Below are positions 1 to 11,505 of a DNA stretch of 64,000 bases, piece by piece. A model generated the notes under the pieces. It was not told the DNA's origin. It saw only the letters and a program-made list of their open reading frames with translations, and did not search any database. Within the stretch, counting starts at the first letter, position 1. The number at the start of each line of letters is the position of its first letter. The stretch covers positions 1,054,001 to 1,118,000 of the forward strand of contig NC_091049.1 in assembly GCF_963966145.1 (NCBI RefSeq), given 5' to 3'. This DNA is from Tenebrio molitor (Eukaryota; Arthropoda; Insecta; Coleoptera; Tenebrionidae). The position numbers and the translations under genes were made by a program.

Positions 1-2800
1 TTCTAAAATAACTTTCGGTTAATAGTTTTACTTGTGTCGAGTTCTCGACTGCGGCTAGATTAAGATATATCCCGGTTATCCGCAACTTTTCCCTTGGATC
101 ATTTTTCACCGAATAAATTACCGAAAATCAACGGCTCCAGCTTTCGAAACAACTGAATTCGATCGCGACCGCTGACAAATGACGAACGTAAATATGTGTC
201 ATACGCAATTAATCTTCCACGGCGCACCTTGATGTAGCGGCTAATGGATTTTTATTCGGACAAACGAAAATAGATTCCTCCCCGATGGTAATGGTTTGAT
301 TGTTTCGGACGGCGAAGACGCGTCTGCACTATCAAGCAGCTTGATGACATTCGATACATTTATATATATATATGAAACAAGTGACAGATGCCTCGGCTTC
401 CTAGATATATTGATACTGTTCCCTATAGACGGTCTACCTGACTGGGTTATCAATATCGAGAGCGCCACACATCGTACATCTTGTCAAATTTAGTCTGTTC
501 GTCTCCTCTAATGGCCTTCTTGAAATATTATTGTCTCCGTTTCAATTTCGATCCCGATGATTTATGACCATGCAGCGGCGGCGCCTCACACAACAAAAAT
601 CTTACACCCGTTACATTGAATTTTAATTGAAAAATTGCATTTTTTTCCAAAGAAAGAAAAAAGCTCCAGAAGAGTTCTACTCTAGCGGTAGAACTGTTCT
701 CCAAAACCGTGACTCACTTGGTGAAAAAATCAAATCTTAGCATCATTTTTCTTGAAGAAGTAATTTAACAAGCACGAACCGCACCGACTAGCATTTACAT
801 GTTATTTCACTTTGTTGTGTCTCACCGTGGTCCTCCTGTTGTTTAGTTGTTGGATGATTTTTTTGGGGTTGGCACGGGAGACCTGGGTTGTCCTGGGGTC
901 CGTCACAGAGGAGCGTTTAGGGCCGTGTTTACTTGGAAATAACCCGTTAATTTGTAACTGTAATTGTCGGCGACAAAGGCCAATATTTAACAATGATTTC
1001 GCGGATGACTGATCTGTCATAACCGCTTCAGCGCCCCATACATGTTCACTTGTTATTGATATCCACCCCCGCCTTGCGTCGATAGCCGACCGCACACCAC
1101 CCCGTCTGAGTAATGGTTGTGCCACACTGTATTTATCCCCCGTCATTAAAGGGGGATCCGATCAAGCATTAATACATGTCCCATTGTCAGCGCGAACGTA
1201 TCGATTTTCGATTCCCACCGAGGAGGATGGTTTTAAACATCGCAGAATCCTACTTCTTTTTGTTGTTGTGGAGCTCCCTGCGGCGCGAATCGGAAAACGA
1301 GACAAGGATAACGGCGAGGGCTAACGTGGTCCCCAGGACACTGGTCGGGGGTGTGAGTGTGTGTGTTTAATTATGGAACCGACAAGACCAGAGAATTTAT
1401 CGGTCAACATCTTAGATGCTTTCTCTCCTGTTTAACCATCTCTTACGGTGCCATTTGTGAATGTAAAGGAAGGGTTCTGCAATGCGGACGGATTAACAAA
1501 ACCATTCGCTGTAATGATTTTCACAAACGAATCTCATAGATATTTCTTTTACTTCCAAATTGCTATTTAGAGTTATGTTCATTTTTGAAAAAACATCTCG
1601 GAAAAAGCATCATTGATAAGTTCTCAGTATGAAAATATCAAAATTGATTTTATCAAGAAAAGGCACCAACAGAAGATTTTCTTCTGCCGCCAGATATTTA
1701 CTTTATGGAGAAACGTGTTCAGGTGTTAATTGACAGTCTCTGCAACGCAATCCTTTTAGTCCTCCCTTAAATTAATCACCTGCAGGAGGTGTTATCAATT
1801 TTGTTATCAACAATCACGTAAATTAACTGGGTAATTTTTTAGCTCCTCTTTTAATAACCCAAATTAGCATGTGTGGTTGGAAACGGCGCCAGGCCAACTT
1901 TTTGACAAGAAATCATGTCAACCCACCCTTAATAATTAATAGTTAGATTCACGAGTGCCACCACCACGCTGGTTTCTTTAATGGGCGTTGATCAAAGCTC
2001 GCCTGTGCAGATCCAATTAGATAATTAATTTAATTAAACTATATTCTGCGGCCGGTAAATCAGACCTGGTCTGTTTAATGAATTGTCAGGAGGCCATAAC
2101 GGCGGTAGTAAAAAATCCGTGATCACGAATTTAATAATACAATGAGTATGATGAAATCACATTACTTGTCCTAATTAATAAATCTAGCTCATAAACAATT
2201 CATGAATGGGTTTGTCCCTAGTAAAATACAATACAAAAATTTGTCACATGTGCTCCCTCGTGCAACATAACATATGAATCTGACGTCGTGCCCTACCTGT
2301 GACCAGCGGGACACCTCACCCTCAGGTGCAGAATCATTTATACCTGATTACAGATAAGTTATGTGAAAAATATGAACGCGATATGGCTATTAAGAGCTAC
2401 CGGCTTGATCTATGATTTTGTCATTTCCGGAGAGTGTCGGGGGACTGGAATATTAAAAAAAAAACTTGTAAGATATATCCATTTCGATATTAAAAATATG
2501 TATATACATTATATTGTTGTACATTTGCATGTGACGTTGGAAATCCGAAGCTGCTATCAAAACTTCAGATTTATGGCTTTTAATATACATATATGAATCG
2601 CAAACGCGTTATTCTTCATATTGATATCTGCCCTTTACTACAACAATTTTTTCTTTCAATAAATTACGCGAATGCTTTGCCCCAAAAATTCAATAACAGG
2701 ATTTCACTTCCGAGATAGAGTCTAAGAACGAAAACATCAATTCAATTTTGTTTTAGGTTAAATAAAATGCATCGAGGGAAATTCAATATTAGTATTGGTG
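1..2800. other. Non-coding stretch, nothing recognised
   Basis: Both strands hold only short open frames without familiar domains. The sequence is AT-rich with some GC-rich patches (about 800-1340). A short TA microsatellite lies near 359-373. Runs of TAATTA/AATTAA are frequent around 1750-2180, as is common in insect intergenic DNA and compatible with homeodomain sites, but nothing here identifies a regulatory element. Confidence 0.6.
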
Positions 2801-2810
2801 GAGTTCAAAA

Positions 2811-2944
2811 TAGTATATTACATTACGAGAGTAGTAAAGAGCATATTACGTACAAGTGGATGAATTGCATACGAGCGACGAAGGAGCGAGTAATGTAAAT
2901 CCACGTCTACGTAATCTCGTTACTACTCCAGTAATGTACTATAC
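2811..2944. repeat. Hairpin (inverted-repeat) element, about 134 bp
   Basis: The left arm (2811-2860) and right arm (2898-2944) are imperfect reverse complements over about 48 bp, sharing blocks such as ACATTAC, GTAGTAA and ATTACGTA. The loop carries CGAGCGACGAAGGAGCGAG at about 2872-2890. The shape fits a small non-autonomous inverted-repeat element. No target duplication was identified. Confidence 0.6.
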
Positions 2945-4040
2945 TTTTTCTACGACTGGAATAATCCCCACAAAATTTCTAAAAAAATATTTTTCTACGA
3001 CCATTATTTACAGATATAACAGAAATGCAATATTTTAGCAGATGGTTTCATTGTATTGGAATTGTCTTCAAAATATGCCTACAGTACATTCTCTGAAAAG
3101 GAATTCTTTTATTCTTTTCTTTCCAATTCATAAATGTTTTATAAACACTCGACATCTGTCGCGAAATTTCTTTGGCAGCAGATTTTTGGTTGGAATTTTG
3201 AGCATTCGTCCCTTCCAAAGTCATTGTGTCATCCTTTCTGATTATGACAACGTCTCGATCATATTTTTATCGTTAATAATAAGTGAGACCAACAAAAATC
3301 TGTATGAATCAATCCACGAACACTATTTGTTTCACATCCAAGTTTTCAGATTTGCGTCATCCTAAGTTGTTTCCCTGATCTTCGTTGCACTTTATCCTAG
3401 TTAGTATGCACATTCCTGTTCTGCTACCCAAGGGAGCAAGCTTCTTGATTGTTCCACTCTCAGCTCTTTCCTCACTAAGTACTCTTAACACTACCTCGAA
3501 ACAATTCTTCGTGTTACTAACAAAATGCTAAAAAACTCACTAATGTCTAATTGTCTAAAACACAGATTTTTCCCTCCTTGCAGTCAATTTTTTAACATTT
3601 CAGTCTCTTTTTCGTTCACTTTGATGATAATTAAACATGCAGAATCCAATTATCATGCCGCAACACCATTTTATCATTTTCAATCTTGATTCTAGTCCAG
3701 TTGGAGAAAGTAACAATTTCACGAGGCAGAGCGCCCTTCCTACAAATGCGTTTTGTGGGTTGCCTTTACTCTCTTATCTGTCCTTCATTTCTTATTGGGT
3801 CTTTGACTGCACCGCAATAAAAAATCAACCGGACATGAGGACGGCATCAGGTGGTATTTATTGATGAATCCTGTTGTTATTTATGGACGTAGGAGGGCTC
3901 CACCCTTCGGACAACAAAATCATTCACTACGAATTCAGATAAAAGATAAAACACTCACTCAATATTGATTGTTCTTTCTTCCAGAGAGTGATTGTCTTAT
4001 TGTTTAAATTTATTGAGTTTATAATGTCAAAAAAAAAATT
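2945..4040. other. AT-rich non-coding stretch
   Basis: Short open frames only (at most about 107 codons), low in complexity and with no domain I recognise. No splice-framed exon or repeat structure was noticed. Confidence 0.5.
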
Positions 4041-4278
4041 CTGAGCAGGATTTTCTTGGGCAACCCATTCAAATCTTAACCACACTCGACGTTGCTTAGC
4101 TCCTGATGAAACAACAATTAGTGCTTCTGGTGTGGTCATGCCGCCGTATTATTTTTTTTTTTCTCTGAACAGGATTTTCTTGGGCCACCCATTCAAATCG
4201 TAACCCCACCCGACGTTGCTTAGCTTCTGACGGAACGACAATGAGTGCTTCTAGTGCGGTCGTGCCGCCGTATTATTA
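4041..4278. repeat. Two-copy tandem duplication, period 124 bp
   Basis: Unit 1 (4041-4163) begins CTGAGCAGGATTTTCTTGGG and unit 2 (from 4165) begins CTGAACAGGATTTTCTTGGG. Both continue through a CGACGTTGCTTAGC block and end in GCCGCCGTATTATT followed by a T-rich spacer. They differ by scattered substitutions, so the duplication is not recent. A minus-strand frame runs through unit 1 but its product is not recognised. Confidence 0.75.
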
Positions 4279-5946
4279 TTATTTTTACTCGCTACTGCCC
4301 CCGACTTTCGCGGCTCGTAAAACCGCCTCCACCTCCGTACATTTCCCGGTGTTGCGCTCGTAAATCTGTCATTTCATCCCCCCGAAAAAAATCGAATGTC
4401 TTTATTCGAAAGTGGCGTGCTTCGAGGAACGATTCATGTAAATAGGCGATATTATCGGTCGCGTCGCCGCCCCGCGGGCGCTCGCGGACCGCGTCGCGGT
4501 GGCGATTCGGGGGCGGTCATTGTAATTCCAGGTGTCGTTCCGGGAAGGAGTTTTAAAACCGAGAGTGCGAAACAAATATGAAATTGTCTCTAAAAGTTAA
4601 ACGATAAAAGTTTAAGGGTCTTATTGTGCTTAACCGTTGGTATCATAATGGTAGGTTTTAATATGGCGCAGTATTCACAACAGTTAAGATTTGACAACTT
4701 CAGCAAGTTAATCTAAGAGATAAAATTTAATTCGCCGACTGGAATCTCAGAGGGGCATTTGAGCCTTTGTTGGGCTTTTGTGTTGGTAGCCCTGCCATGT
4801 CTTAAGATCCTCGTTTCTGAACATATATCATAAACACCGTGCGCTCTTTAGTTGGCGGTTGGTAAACTTGCTGATGTATATTCCTGTATCTGTCTTCATC
4901 CTTGATAGACGGACTAATTATTACAAGCGTTAAAGAGGTGAAATCTCTTGAGCCGGCGCGATTTCGCCCGCGCGCGCTTGTCCTAATTAAAAACGGTGTC
5001 CGCCGCCCTCGACGCCGCCTTTTTTCAATCGCCCGGCCCCGGTCGAACGTCTTGCATAAACAATGGCCGGTGGGGCCATAATTTACTATCTATTGTTGGC
5101 AGGAGCGAACAAGGCGTGAACAGTCTTACCAACTTTGTGACTGGAGATTAACAGCGAGTAATCTTTGGCCAACTTTACATACATAAATATCCCCGCACTA
5201 TATCTCGACGACGGTAGCGTCGCAAGAAACCCATATCTTTGATATTGTTGGTTTAATCACCGGAGATACCGGACTTTGCCTTTATTTCACCCTCACCTAG
5301 TACACACAGCTCTCTCTCGCCCCGCTGCTTTATTATGTCGTGCTGCCTGGCTTTTACGATGCATAATAGGGCTTAGAACAATTGATATTGCTGTACGATG
5401 AAAACATCTTTGGACCCTGCCAGGCGCACGCCGAAAAAAATTAAGGACCAACACGGAATCGTGGCCGCGCCCCGTAAAAACCTATTTAATTAAAAATTTG
5501 TTCGGTTTATCTTTTGCATTCTTCACGAATATTTGACCCACCCTCGATGGGTTTCGTTCCTATTTGGCTAATAAGCAGCTGCCTAATTAATTCACGATTT
5601 GCCACAGGATAAGGCCCACTGCGATCGAATTGATAAAAATTCTTGCAATTTGTAGGGCGAATTTTCAAATTTTGTAATTGAGAGGTTACGCACCGCATAA
5701 TTTAGACGTTATCTTTTCAAAGGGGGGCGCGAATGCCCGCAACAAAATAAAAACTGTCACAGTGAAAGCAAAGTTACTATTCGTGCATTTGGAAATTACG
5801 AAGAATTTTTCTTGGCTCTGTTTCAAAATGATATGATAGTCAAGTGGGCAATCAAACGCATGACCTTGAATACCAAAACGAACCACCATAAGAAAATCCA
5901 TGGTATTTTGAGCTAGAACCAACACGGCATATCTACTAACACAATT
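4279..5946. other. Non-coding stretch with CpG-rich patches
   Basis: GC-rich patches (about 4440-4530 and 4940-5050) alternate with AT-rich sequence. A motif at about 5859-5912 is similar to one at about 7547-7600 (both contain ATGACCTTGAAT and CATAAGAAAAT), suggesting two decayed copies of one dispersed repeat. No gene recognised. Confidence 0.5.
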
Positions 5947-5984
5947 TACAAGGTGATTCATGAGTAATAATGAGCCTGATGTAA
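5947..5984. repeat. Fragment of a dispersed repeat
   Basis: The segment contains CAAGGTGATTCATGAGTAAT, the reverse complement of the end of the repeats at 14784-14914 and 18292-18415. It appears to be one end of the same dispersed family. Confidence 0.45.
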
Positions 5985-6142
5985 TTGAATATGTTCTATG
6001 GGTTCTGTTTTATTATTTAAAAAAACAAATTTCGTGGAAAGATAATGTTTATTCCCCATCCTCACCACATCATTCACATCCTCATAATCTCCATAGAAAA
6101 TAAAAGCTGTGATTCAAGATACTACAGCTTCTTCATCCCCTT

Positions 6143-6243
6143 CTCAAATGAAGATTCTTTCGGCGGCAAGATATTCTTCAGCAACTGTAATAACTTCCTC
6201 ATTCGTTGAAAATTTGTTTCCGGTGAAGATTTTTAATCTAGGG
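6143..6243 (-). pseudogene. Mariner transposase C-terminal relic
   Basis: Read on the minus strand from 6243, the frame gives PRLKIFTGNKFSTNEEVI, continuing TVAEEYLAAERIFI to a stop. This resembles the conserved C-terminal region of mariner transposases, where a leucine/lysine-rich stretch, a G-K-x-F-S-[ST]-[ND]-E-E motif and an acidic helix precede a final K-L-E-x-R-W segment. The final segment seems to be present but frameshifted just downstream (about 6110-6142). No catalytic core, start codon or inverted repeats are visible, so it is a dead fragment. Attribution rests on motif memory only. Confidence 0.55.
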
Positions 6244-6471
6244 AAGAGAAAAAAATTCCAAAGGCACAACACTTCTCAGCAGAGTTGGTCAAAGTCTACC
6301 ACAGCAACTGTAATGAAGATCTTCTTCCCCTTCTTTGCCATTGCTCTGTCAAGCTACATCAGAAGATTCGCCCAATCCTCTCTGGTGCTAACCTTAACTT
6401 TTGACAGACAATCTTTATTATTCTTTTACAATCCATAATGATCTTTTTTATTTTTCGTAATTCTCCCGCTT

Positions 6472-6700
6472 AAGACAAGGAAAGCAGCAGGGCCGGACCA
6501 AATTAACATGGAGGAAATCTATAAAATGCTAGTGGCGGTATGGCAGAGCAAGACCATGCCAACAGAATGGAGAGGCCCTTAGGAAAATTTTAGGACCAAG
6601 AAGAATAGAAAAAGAGGATTCCAGAATACTAATCAACCACGAAGTAAGGGACCTGACCGAGGAAGAAGATGCTGTAGGGTTTGGACCCGCAGCATACAAT
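6472..6700 (+). pseudogene. Non-LTR retrotransposon fragments
   Basis: Codons from 6472 read KTRKAAGPDQINMEEIYKML and run to a stop at 6579-6581. The K-A-A-G-P-D block is the hallmark start of the reverse-transcriptase domain in many insect LINEs. From about 6584 another open segment reads RKILGPRRIEKEDSRILINH and then TEEED, resembling the L-R-x-I-[FL]-G-P segment found just before the 3' tail of the same elements. The body of the polymerase between them is missing, so this is an internally deleted, truncated remnant. It runs directly into the tail described next. Confidence 0.6.
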
Positions 6701-7266
6701 AAGAAAAATCATGAACTGGAGACCAATAGAGGAGAGACCAAGAAGTAGACCAAGGATAAGATGGGAAGACCAGATACACGAGGACATTAGAAAGATTGGA
6801 ATAGAGGACTGGAGAAGCAAGATTCAGGATAGGAAGACCTGGGCAAAAACAATTCGAGAAGCAACGGAACACAGCAGAATGTAGAGGAGAGTCACAAGAG
6901 AGAAGACCAAGGCGCAAGAAAAACAGAATCAAAAAGCTCCACAATAGGCGTAGCTTAAATTTAATTTCGAATAAACGTAAACGCGTATAGAAAAATCAAG
7001 AATTGGAGATCAGTAGAACAGAGACCAAGAGGTAGACCAAGGATAAGATGGGAAGACCAGATACACGAGGACATTAGAGAAGGAATAGAGGACTGGAGAA
7101 GCATGATTCAGGACAGGAAGACCTGGGCAAAAACCAATCGAGAAGGCACGAAACACGGCAGAATGTAGAGGAGAGTCACAAGAGAGAAGACCAAGGCGCA
7201 AGAAAAACAGAATCGAAAAACTCTTCAATAGGAATAGCTTAAATTTGATTTCGAATAAACGCGTAT
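6701..7266 (+). mobile_element. LINE 3' tail, present twice in tandem
   Basis: Two nearly identical segments, 6701-6976 and 6989-7266, each encode the C-terminal tail typical of RTE/Jockey-like insect LINE proteins: R-P-R-x-R-P-R-I-R-W-E-D-Q-I-H-E-D-I, then G-I-E-D-W-R and Q-D-R-K-T-W-A-K. Each ends in the same 3' untranslated sequence (CGAATAAACG). Copy 2 has a small in-frame loss (DIREG for DIRKIG). Copy 1 follows directly from the LINE fragment upstream. Copy 2 may be a tandem duplication or a second 5'-truncated insertion. Confidence 0.7.
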
Positions 7267-10200
7267 ATAATTCTCTCCATTCCTTGAAACTTGTTACCAA
7301 ACGTGTTCTCGCTCAAGTATCAGAGTCTCACCCATGTTGGAGCAACTTTTCTCTTGACCTAGAGGTTTTCTGCAAAATGTGAAGCACCCATGATTCTTTT
7401 TTACAAAATATGTCTATTTCATAACACCTTCCTGCTGAATATTAGTGATTTCACACCGTCACAGTTTCATAGACTATCCAGGCCACAACTTTTTTTTGTT
7501 CATCTACTGAGGATAAAAAAAAACTCTCAAAGTGATACAATAGCCATAAACAGTCAAACGAATGACCTTGAATTCCAACAAACCTCCATAAGAAAATACA
7601 TTAGATTTATTATATGTACTGTGCTTATTACTATTATAAATTTTTATTTCTTCAATAGCAAATTCTTTTTTATTCTTCTTGTAACTAGTGAATTAGTGAA
7701 GGAAATTTGCCGTAGGTTGGGAACAATCTTGGAAAGAAGAAAACATATTGAGTGAGAATAATTTCGCTGTTGAATCTTTTATGCTGGTGGTGTAGCTAGT
7801 TGTGTAAGTGGTCTTTTACGGCACGTGCCGACCACCCTCACCCCTTTGAGACGATCAGATCGGATCGTGTAAATCCCGGTACAAGAAATTTTCCGAATGT
7901 GGGCGTTAAGTCGGGGTCGCTTTACGGCCTTGTAAGAATCTGTTGTTGGAAAGCGTCCGACATGTTTGCCTTTCGGTCCTCGGTCGTGTTTTATCACGCC
8001 ACCCTCCCACTTTGTACACAAAATTACAATATAATAACAATCTGCATGATCTCCTCCGTCGCCGTACTCATTTATACCTTATGATGGCGTGGTGTTTCTC
8101 ACGGCAAGCCACTAAATTTAATCAAGCGCTTCTTGCCGGGCATCTTCGATATAATGAAAGGACTTTAGTAGACGTAAAGGGTTAGTTAAGATGAACGGGG
8201 TAGTAAAAAGAGGTGGGGGTGGTTATTTACACCCTCATCAGTTTACAATGACCCTCGAAGCCCGGACGGGGGTGGCAGCCGGTCGCGAGGGGGCGGCCTG
8301 GAACTACCCCGCCACCCTGAATTTATGCCGATGTGAAACCCAATGCTCAAGATAAGCATTAAGAGTTAGAGCGCCGTTAAGGAGCTCGTCCTGTTGCTGC
8401 TCGAGGAGGACAACAGTTCCGCACAGATCGACTCGGCGTTGAGATTTTTACACTTTTTTCTAAGTCCTCCAGGACATCTGTTACTGTCCGAAATGCAGCG
8501 CCGACTTGATAAACCAACGACGCTAAATCACAACCCAAGTAATTATGAGTGTGATGATTCCTCCGAGATACTGTGCTCCCGCTTTAATATACTGATTACG
8601 TGACATCATTCTATATTAAAATTAAAAACCGGGCGTGGTTTACTGAATTACCCGCCACCGTTGTTCCATATGTCCTGCTCCGAATTTACCCCACGTGTCT
8701 CCATAATTCATCGTTAGCTGGTTCTGGAAACAACGAAAGGACATATTTCAAACCAAATGCAGTCTTTAAACGTAATATCTGTTGCCGCGATTTAAATCAA
8801 CGCCCCACACTCAAATACGAATTAATAAATAAAATAATTTGTTCGTGAAATATTTACCTGCTACTCTGCCTGCCCACTGCTCCCATAAATTCTAATAATG
8901 CACCGACACACTCAATGTTCTCAATTACTTACGCCAAATAATGTATACGTTTTTCACCACCACCAGGCAACCAGACATACACCGCTTTCGCATGACCTTC
9001 GATCGCGAGACGAACCTCCCTAAGAAAGTGATTTGTGCAGAAACGAAATGATTTCGAGAATATAACAAGAGCTGTCGGTGACAGCTACAATTTATTTGGA
9101 CACCTCCGACTGGGAGGAATTTGGAGTCCGTTCCCAAGGTGAAAGAAGCAATGTGTATCACGTTACTGGAACGATCGTGTCATAAGTCATGGAATCGGTG
9201 CCTCCAGATAAAGGTAATATTAAAAACGTGTTTCGTATATCAAATGCCATCTAAACGTTATAAAACATACGTTCAAGAGTACGACATCATTTATCACAGA
9301 ACATGGCTGTCAAATTGATACCAGTCGGTTATCTGGCATCAAATTTATACAAAATTTAATTCAAACATTGCTCGAATATCTGATATCATTGGAAACAGTC
9401 ACGAGATGTACGCTGCATTTCGTCAATGTTCAAGTGACGTCAGTATTGTCGTCCTCGTCCCACCCCCGAAGAAACACCAACGGCGGTCGGGTGGTGTGTC
9501 CGCGGCCGATAGAATTTATATATTTGTGTGGAAATACGTTGCTTAGCAATTAGAAATATTTATTGATTATTTCGTGTGAGATATGCAAATTGTATCGATC
9601 ATGTTACGGGATATTTTAATTGTTTTCTTTTTATGCCGACCTGGGGGCTTATCGGGGCGTTAGATCGCCGCCGTTAACGAGTTTTCGCGAGCGGTATTAG
9701 CGATTTTATTTTTTCGGTGTGTTGGCGGCGGCGACGGTTCCAATAAAGTAGAGAGGGGGCGGCCATCAAAGAACTAATAAATTGACAAAGACATAAACGA
9801 TGAATAATCAATTTTTCAAATATTTTACATTGAGCTTTTCAGGGAGAAAATGGCTTAATAAAAGTCTAAGCACGACGCAGTCGCCCAGATGAGGACTCGA
9901 GATGCGTCAAAGTTGCCGATTGGAGGGCTACGCTTTGACGGTCTTCTGTCTATACACAATGATATCAAAGCCTTGAAGGATATCGCTAATATTTCATATA
10001 TTTCGTAATTGATGTCTTTGACTTTATCGAAGCTGAAGTGCAAAGGACTAGAGATGGATCGGAGGAGGAGGCGCACACGTTATAAGAAAGCCGAAGAGGA
10101 GGCTGGAGTGAGCAGTTAAAAATTTTATCATAATGCAAATAAAAAACAGACATTTTCCTTACTCCCAACAACTACCTAATATCCAGTTCTAAAAGTGCAA

Positions 10201-10360
10201 AAAAAATATAATTATAGATTCTTGTACTAAATATTGAATATTACTAAAATAAATTATTCTCAATTAAAGATGTAAGCTATGAAAAAGAAAATTATATAAA
10301 AAAACAAAATGAACATTTTGAAAGTTCTTGCTGTTGCAAACAAACCTAGTCTAGCGTTCC
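7267..10360. other. Non-coding stretch
   Basis: A relic of the 5859-5912 repeat lies at about 7547-7600. The remainder mixes AT-rich sequence with CpG-rich patches (about 7800-8000, 8200-8420 and 9640-9770). No exon with recognisable protein content and no RNA gene was found. Confidence 0.5.
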
Positions 10361-11215
10361 AATTTGACCTGACCTGACCTGACCAGGCCCCAATTGTGAT
10401 ATTTCAACTTATAACTGACATTAATTCCAGAAGACGCTCAAGATAATCTTCAAAAATTAGAAAAAAATGAGTACAGGGTGAGCGAAACTCGATGATTTAG
10501 CTCTATTCGTCGAATTTTTTTCTCAGAAATATACCTATATTTTGGCATATTTAAAAAGGGCTAATTTTTCTGAACAAATTTTATAAAGAAAAAAATTTGC
10601 TATATGTTTCTGTCAAAAAATTATAAGCATGTTTGTAAAAAAAAGTATTGTCAAAAATTCGCAATCGTCACGATTTAAACAAGATAGCAAATTTTTTTCT
10701 TTACAAAATTTGTTCAGAAAAATTTGTTCTTTTTAAATATGCCAAAATATAGGTATGTTTCTGGGAAAAAAAATCGATGACGTCATTACTTCAGTTTACA
10801 AATGGATGTTACTCAATCCCATTTAAGAACCTCTTTTCAGATTTTTTCTATCGCGTTTCCTTTTCTTTTAGTAGAGCTGAGACATCGAGTTTCGCTCACC
10901 CTCTCGCTCTAAACACGACCTGACCAGACCTGACTTGACCCGTCTTAACTTGTGATGATTTTAGTTTTTCAATAAAAATTAGCAAAAGAATCCGTCACAA
11001 TTTCGTCGTGCATCACTTTAAAAAAAATACTGATCTAACCTGACCTGACCTGACTTCTATTGAACCTGACCTAATGTGACTAAACCCAACCTGTGATGGT
11101 TTTAATTTCTAATTCAAATCAATTTCCAGAGACATTCTTTAATGCTTTAGCACCCCATCATCCCCAAACATTAAAAAACATGACACGACAAGACCAGACC
11201 TGACCAAACTGAGCA
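10361..11215. repeat. Degenerate CCTGACC tandem-repeat region
   Basis: Short runs of TGACC (10365-10384, about 10916-10944, 11036-11087 and 11194-11212) recur at the head of loosely similar units of roughly 125-150 bp. Three of these continue with a TGTGAT...TTTAATTTCTA-like block. A further trace follows at about 11540 (TGACCTGGTGTTAATTTCTA). The array is interrupted by inverted-repeat elements at 10473-10904 and 11278-11505. On the other strand the pentamer is TCAGG. Confidence 0.55.
10473..10904. mobile_element. Large hairpin MITE, about 430 bp
   Basis: The ends are exact inverted repeats of 19 bp: GGGTGAGCGAAACTCGATG at 10476-10494 and its reverse complement at 10883-10901. Further inside, about 10518-10606 and 10685-10771 also pair, sharing ATATACCTATATTTTGGCAT and long A/T blocks, so much of the element can fold on itself. 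No open frame of note is present. No clear target duplication was found, so the superfamily is unresolved. It splits the CCTGACC repeat region. Confidence 0.75.
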
Positions 11216-11277
11216 AAAACATCTTGAAGAATTAATCTGTCAACGCTTTTGTGTTCTAGCACCTTTAAAAAAATTAG

Positions 11278-11505
11278 AGAGGTCTTGGATTTTCTCATGG
11301 GCTATGAGTCATACTGCGCAAAAGACGAATATCGGTCTTAAGTAGGCGCTACAAATCGACCGGAAAACATGGACATTCGTAAACGTCTCTAAGAGTAGAT
11401 AGTGTTCCTCCAGGTGTTTTCAGTTTTCATTTACAGATTTTTTACTGCTCCGCCTTCGCGTAGATATCTCCAAGGTCACAGCCCATGAGAGAATCCAACA
11501 CCTCT
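11278..11505. mobile_element. MITE family M1, copy A
   Basis: The ends read AGAGGTCTTGGATT and AATCCAACACCTCT. The termini continue inward with TCTCATGGGCTATGAGTCAT and, at the other end, the reverse complement of TCTCATGGGCTGTGACCTT. The same ends occur in copies at 16670-16853 and 33131-33268. Relative to those two, copy A is inverted. It is non-coding. Confidence 0.75.
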
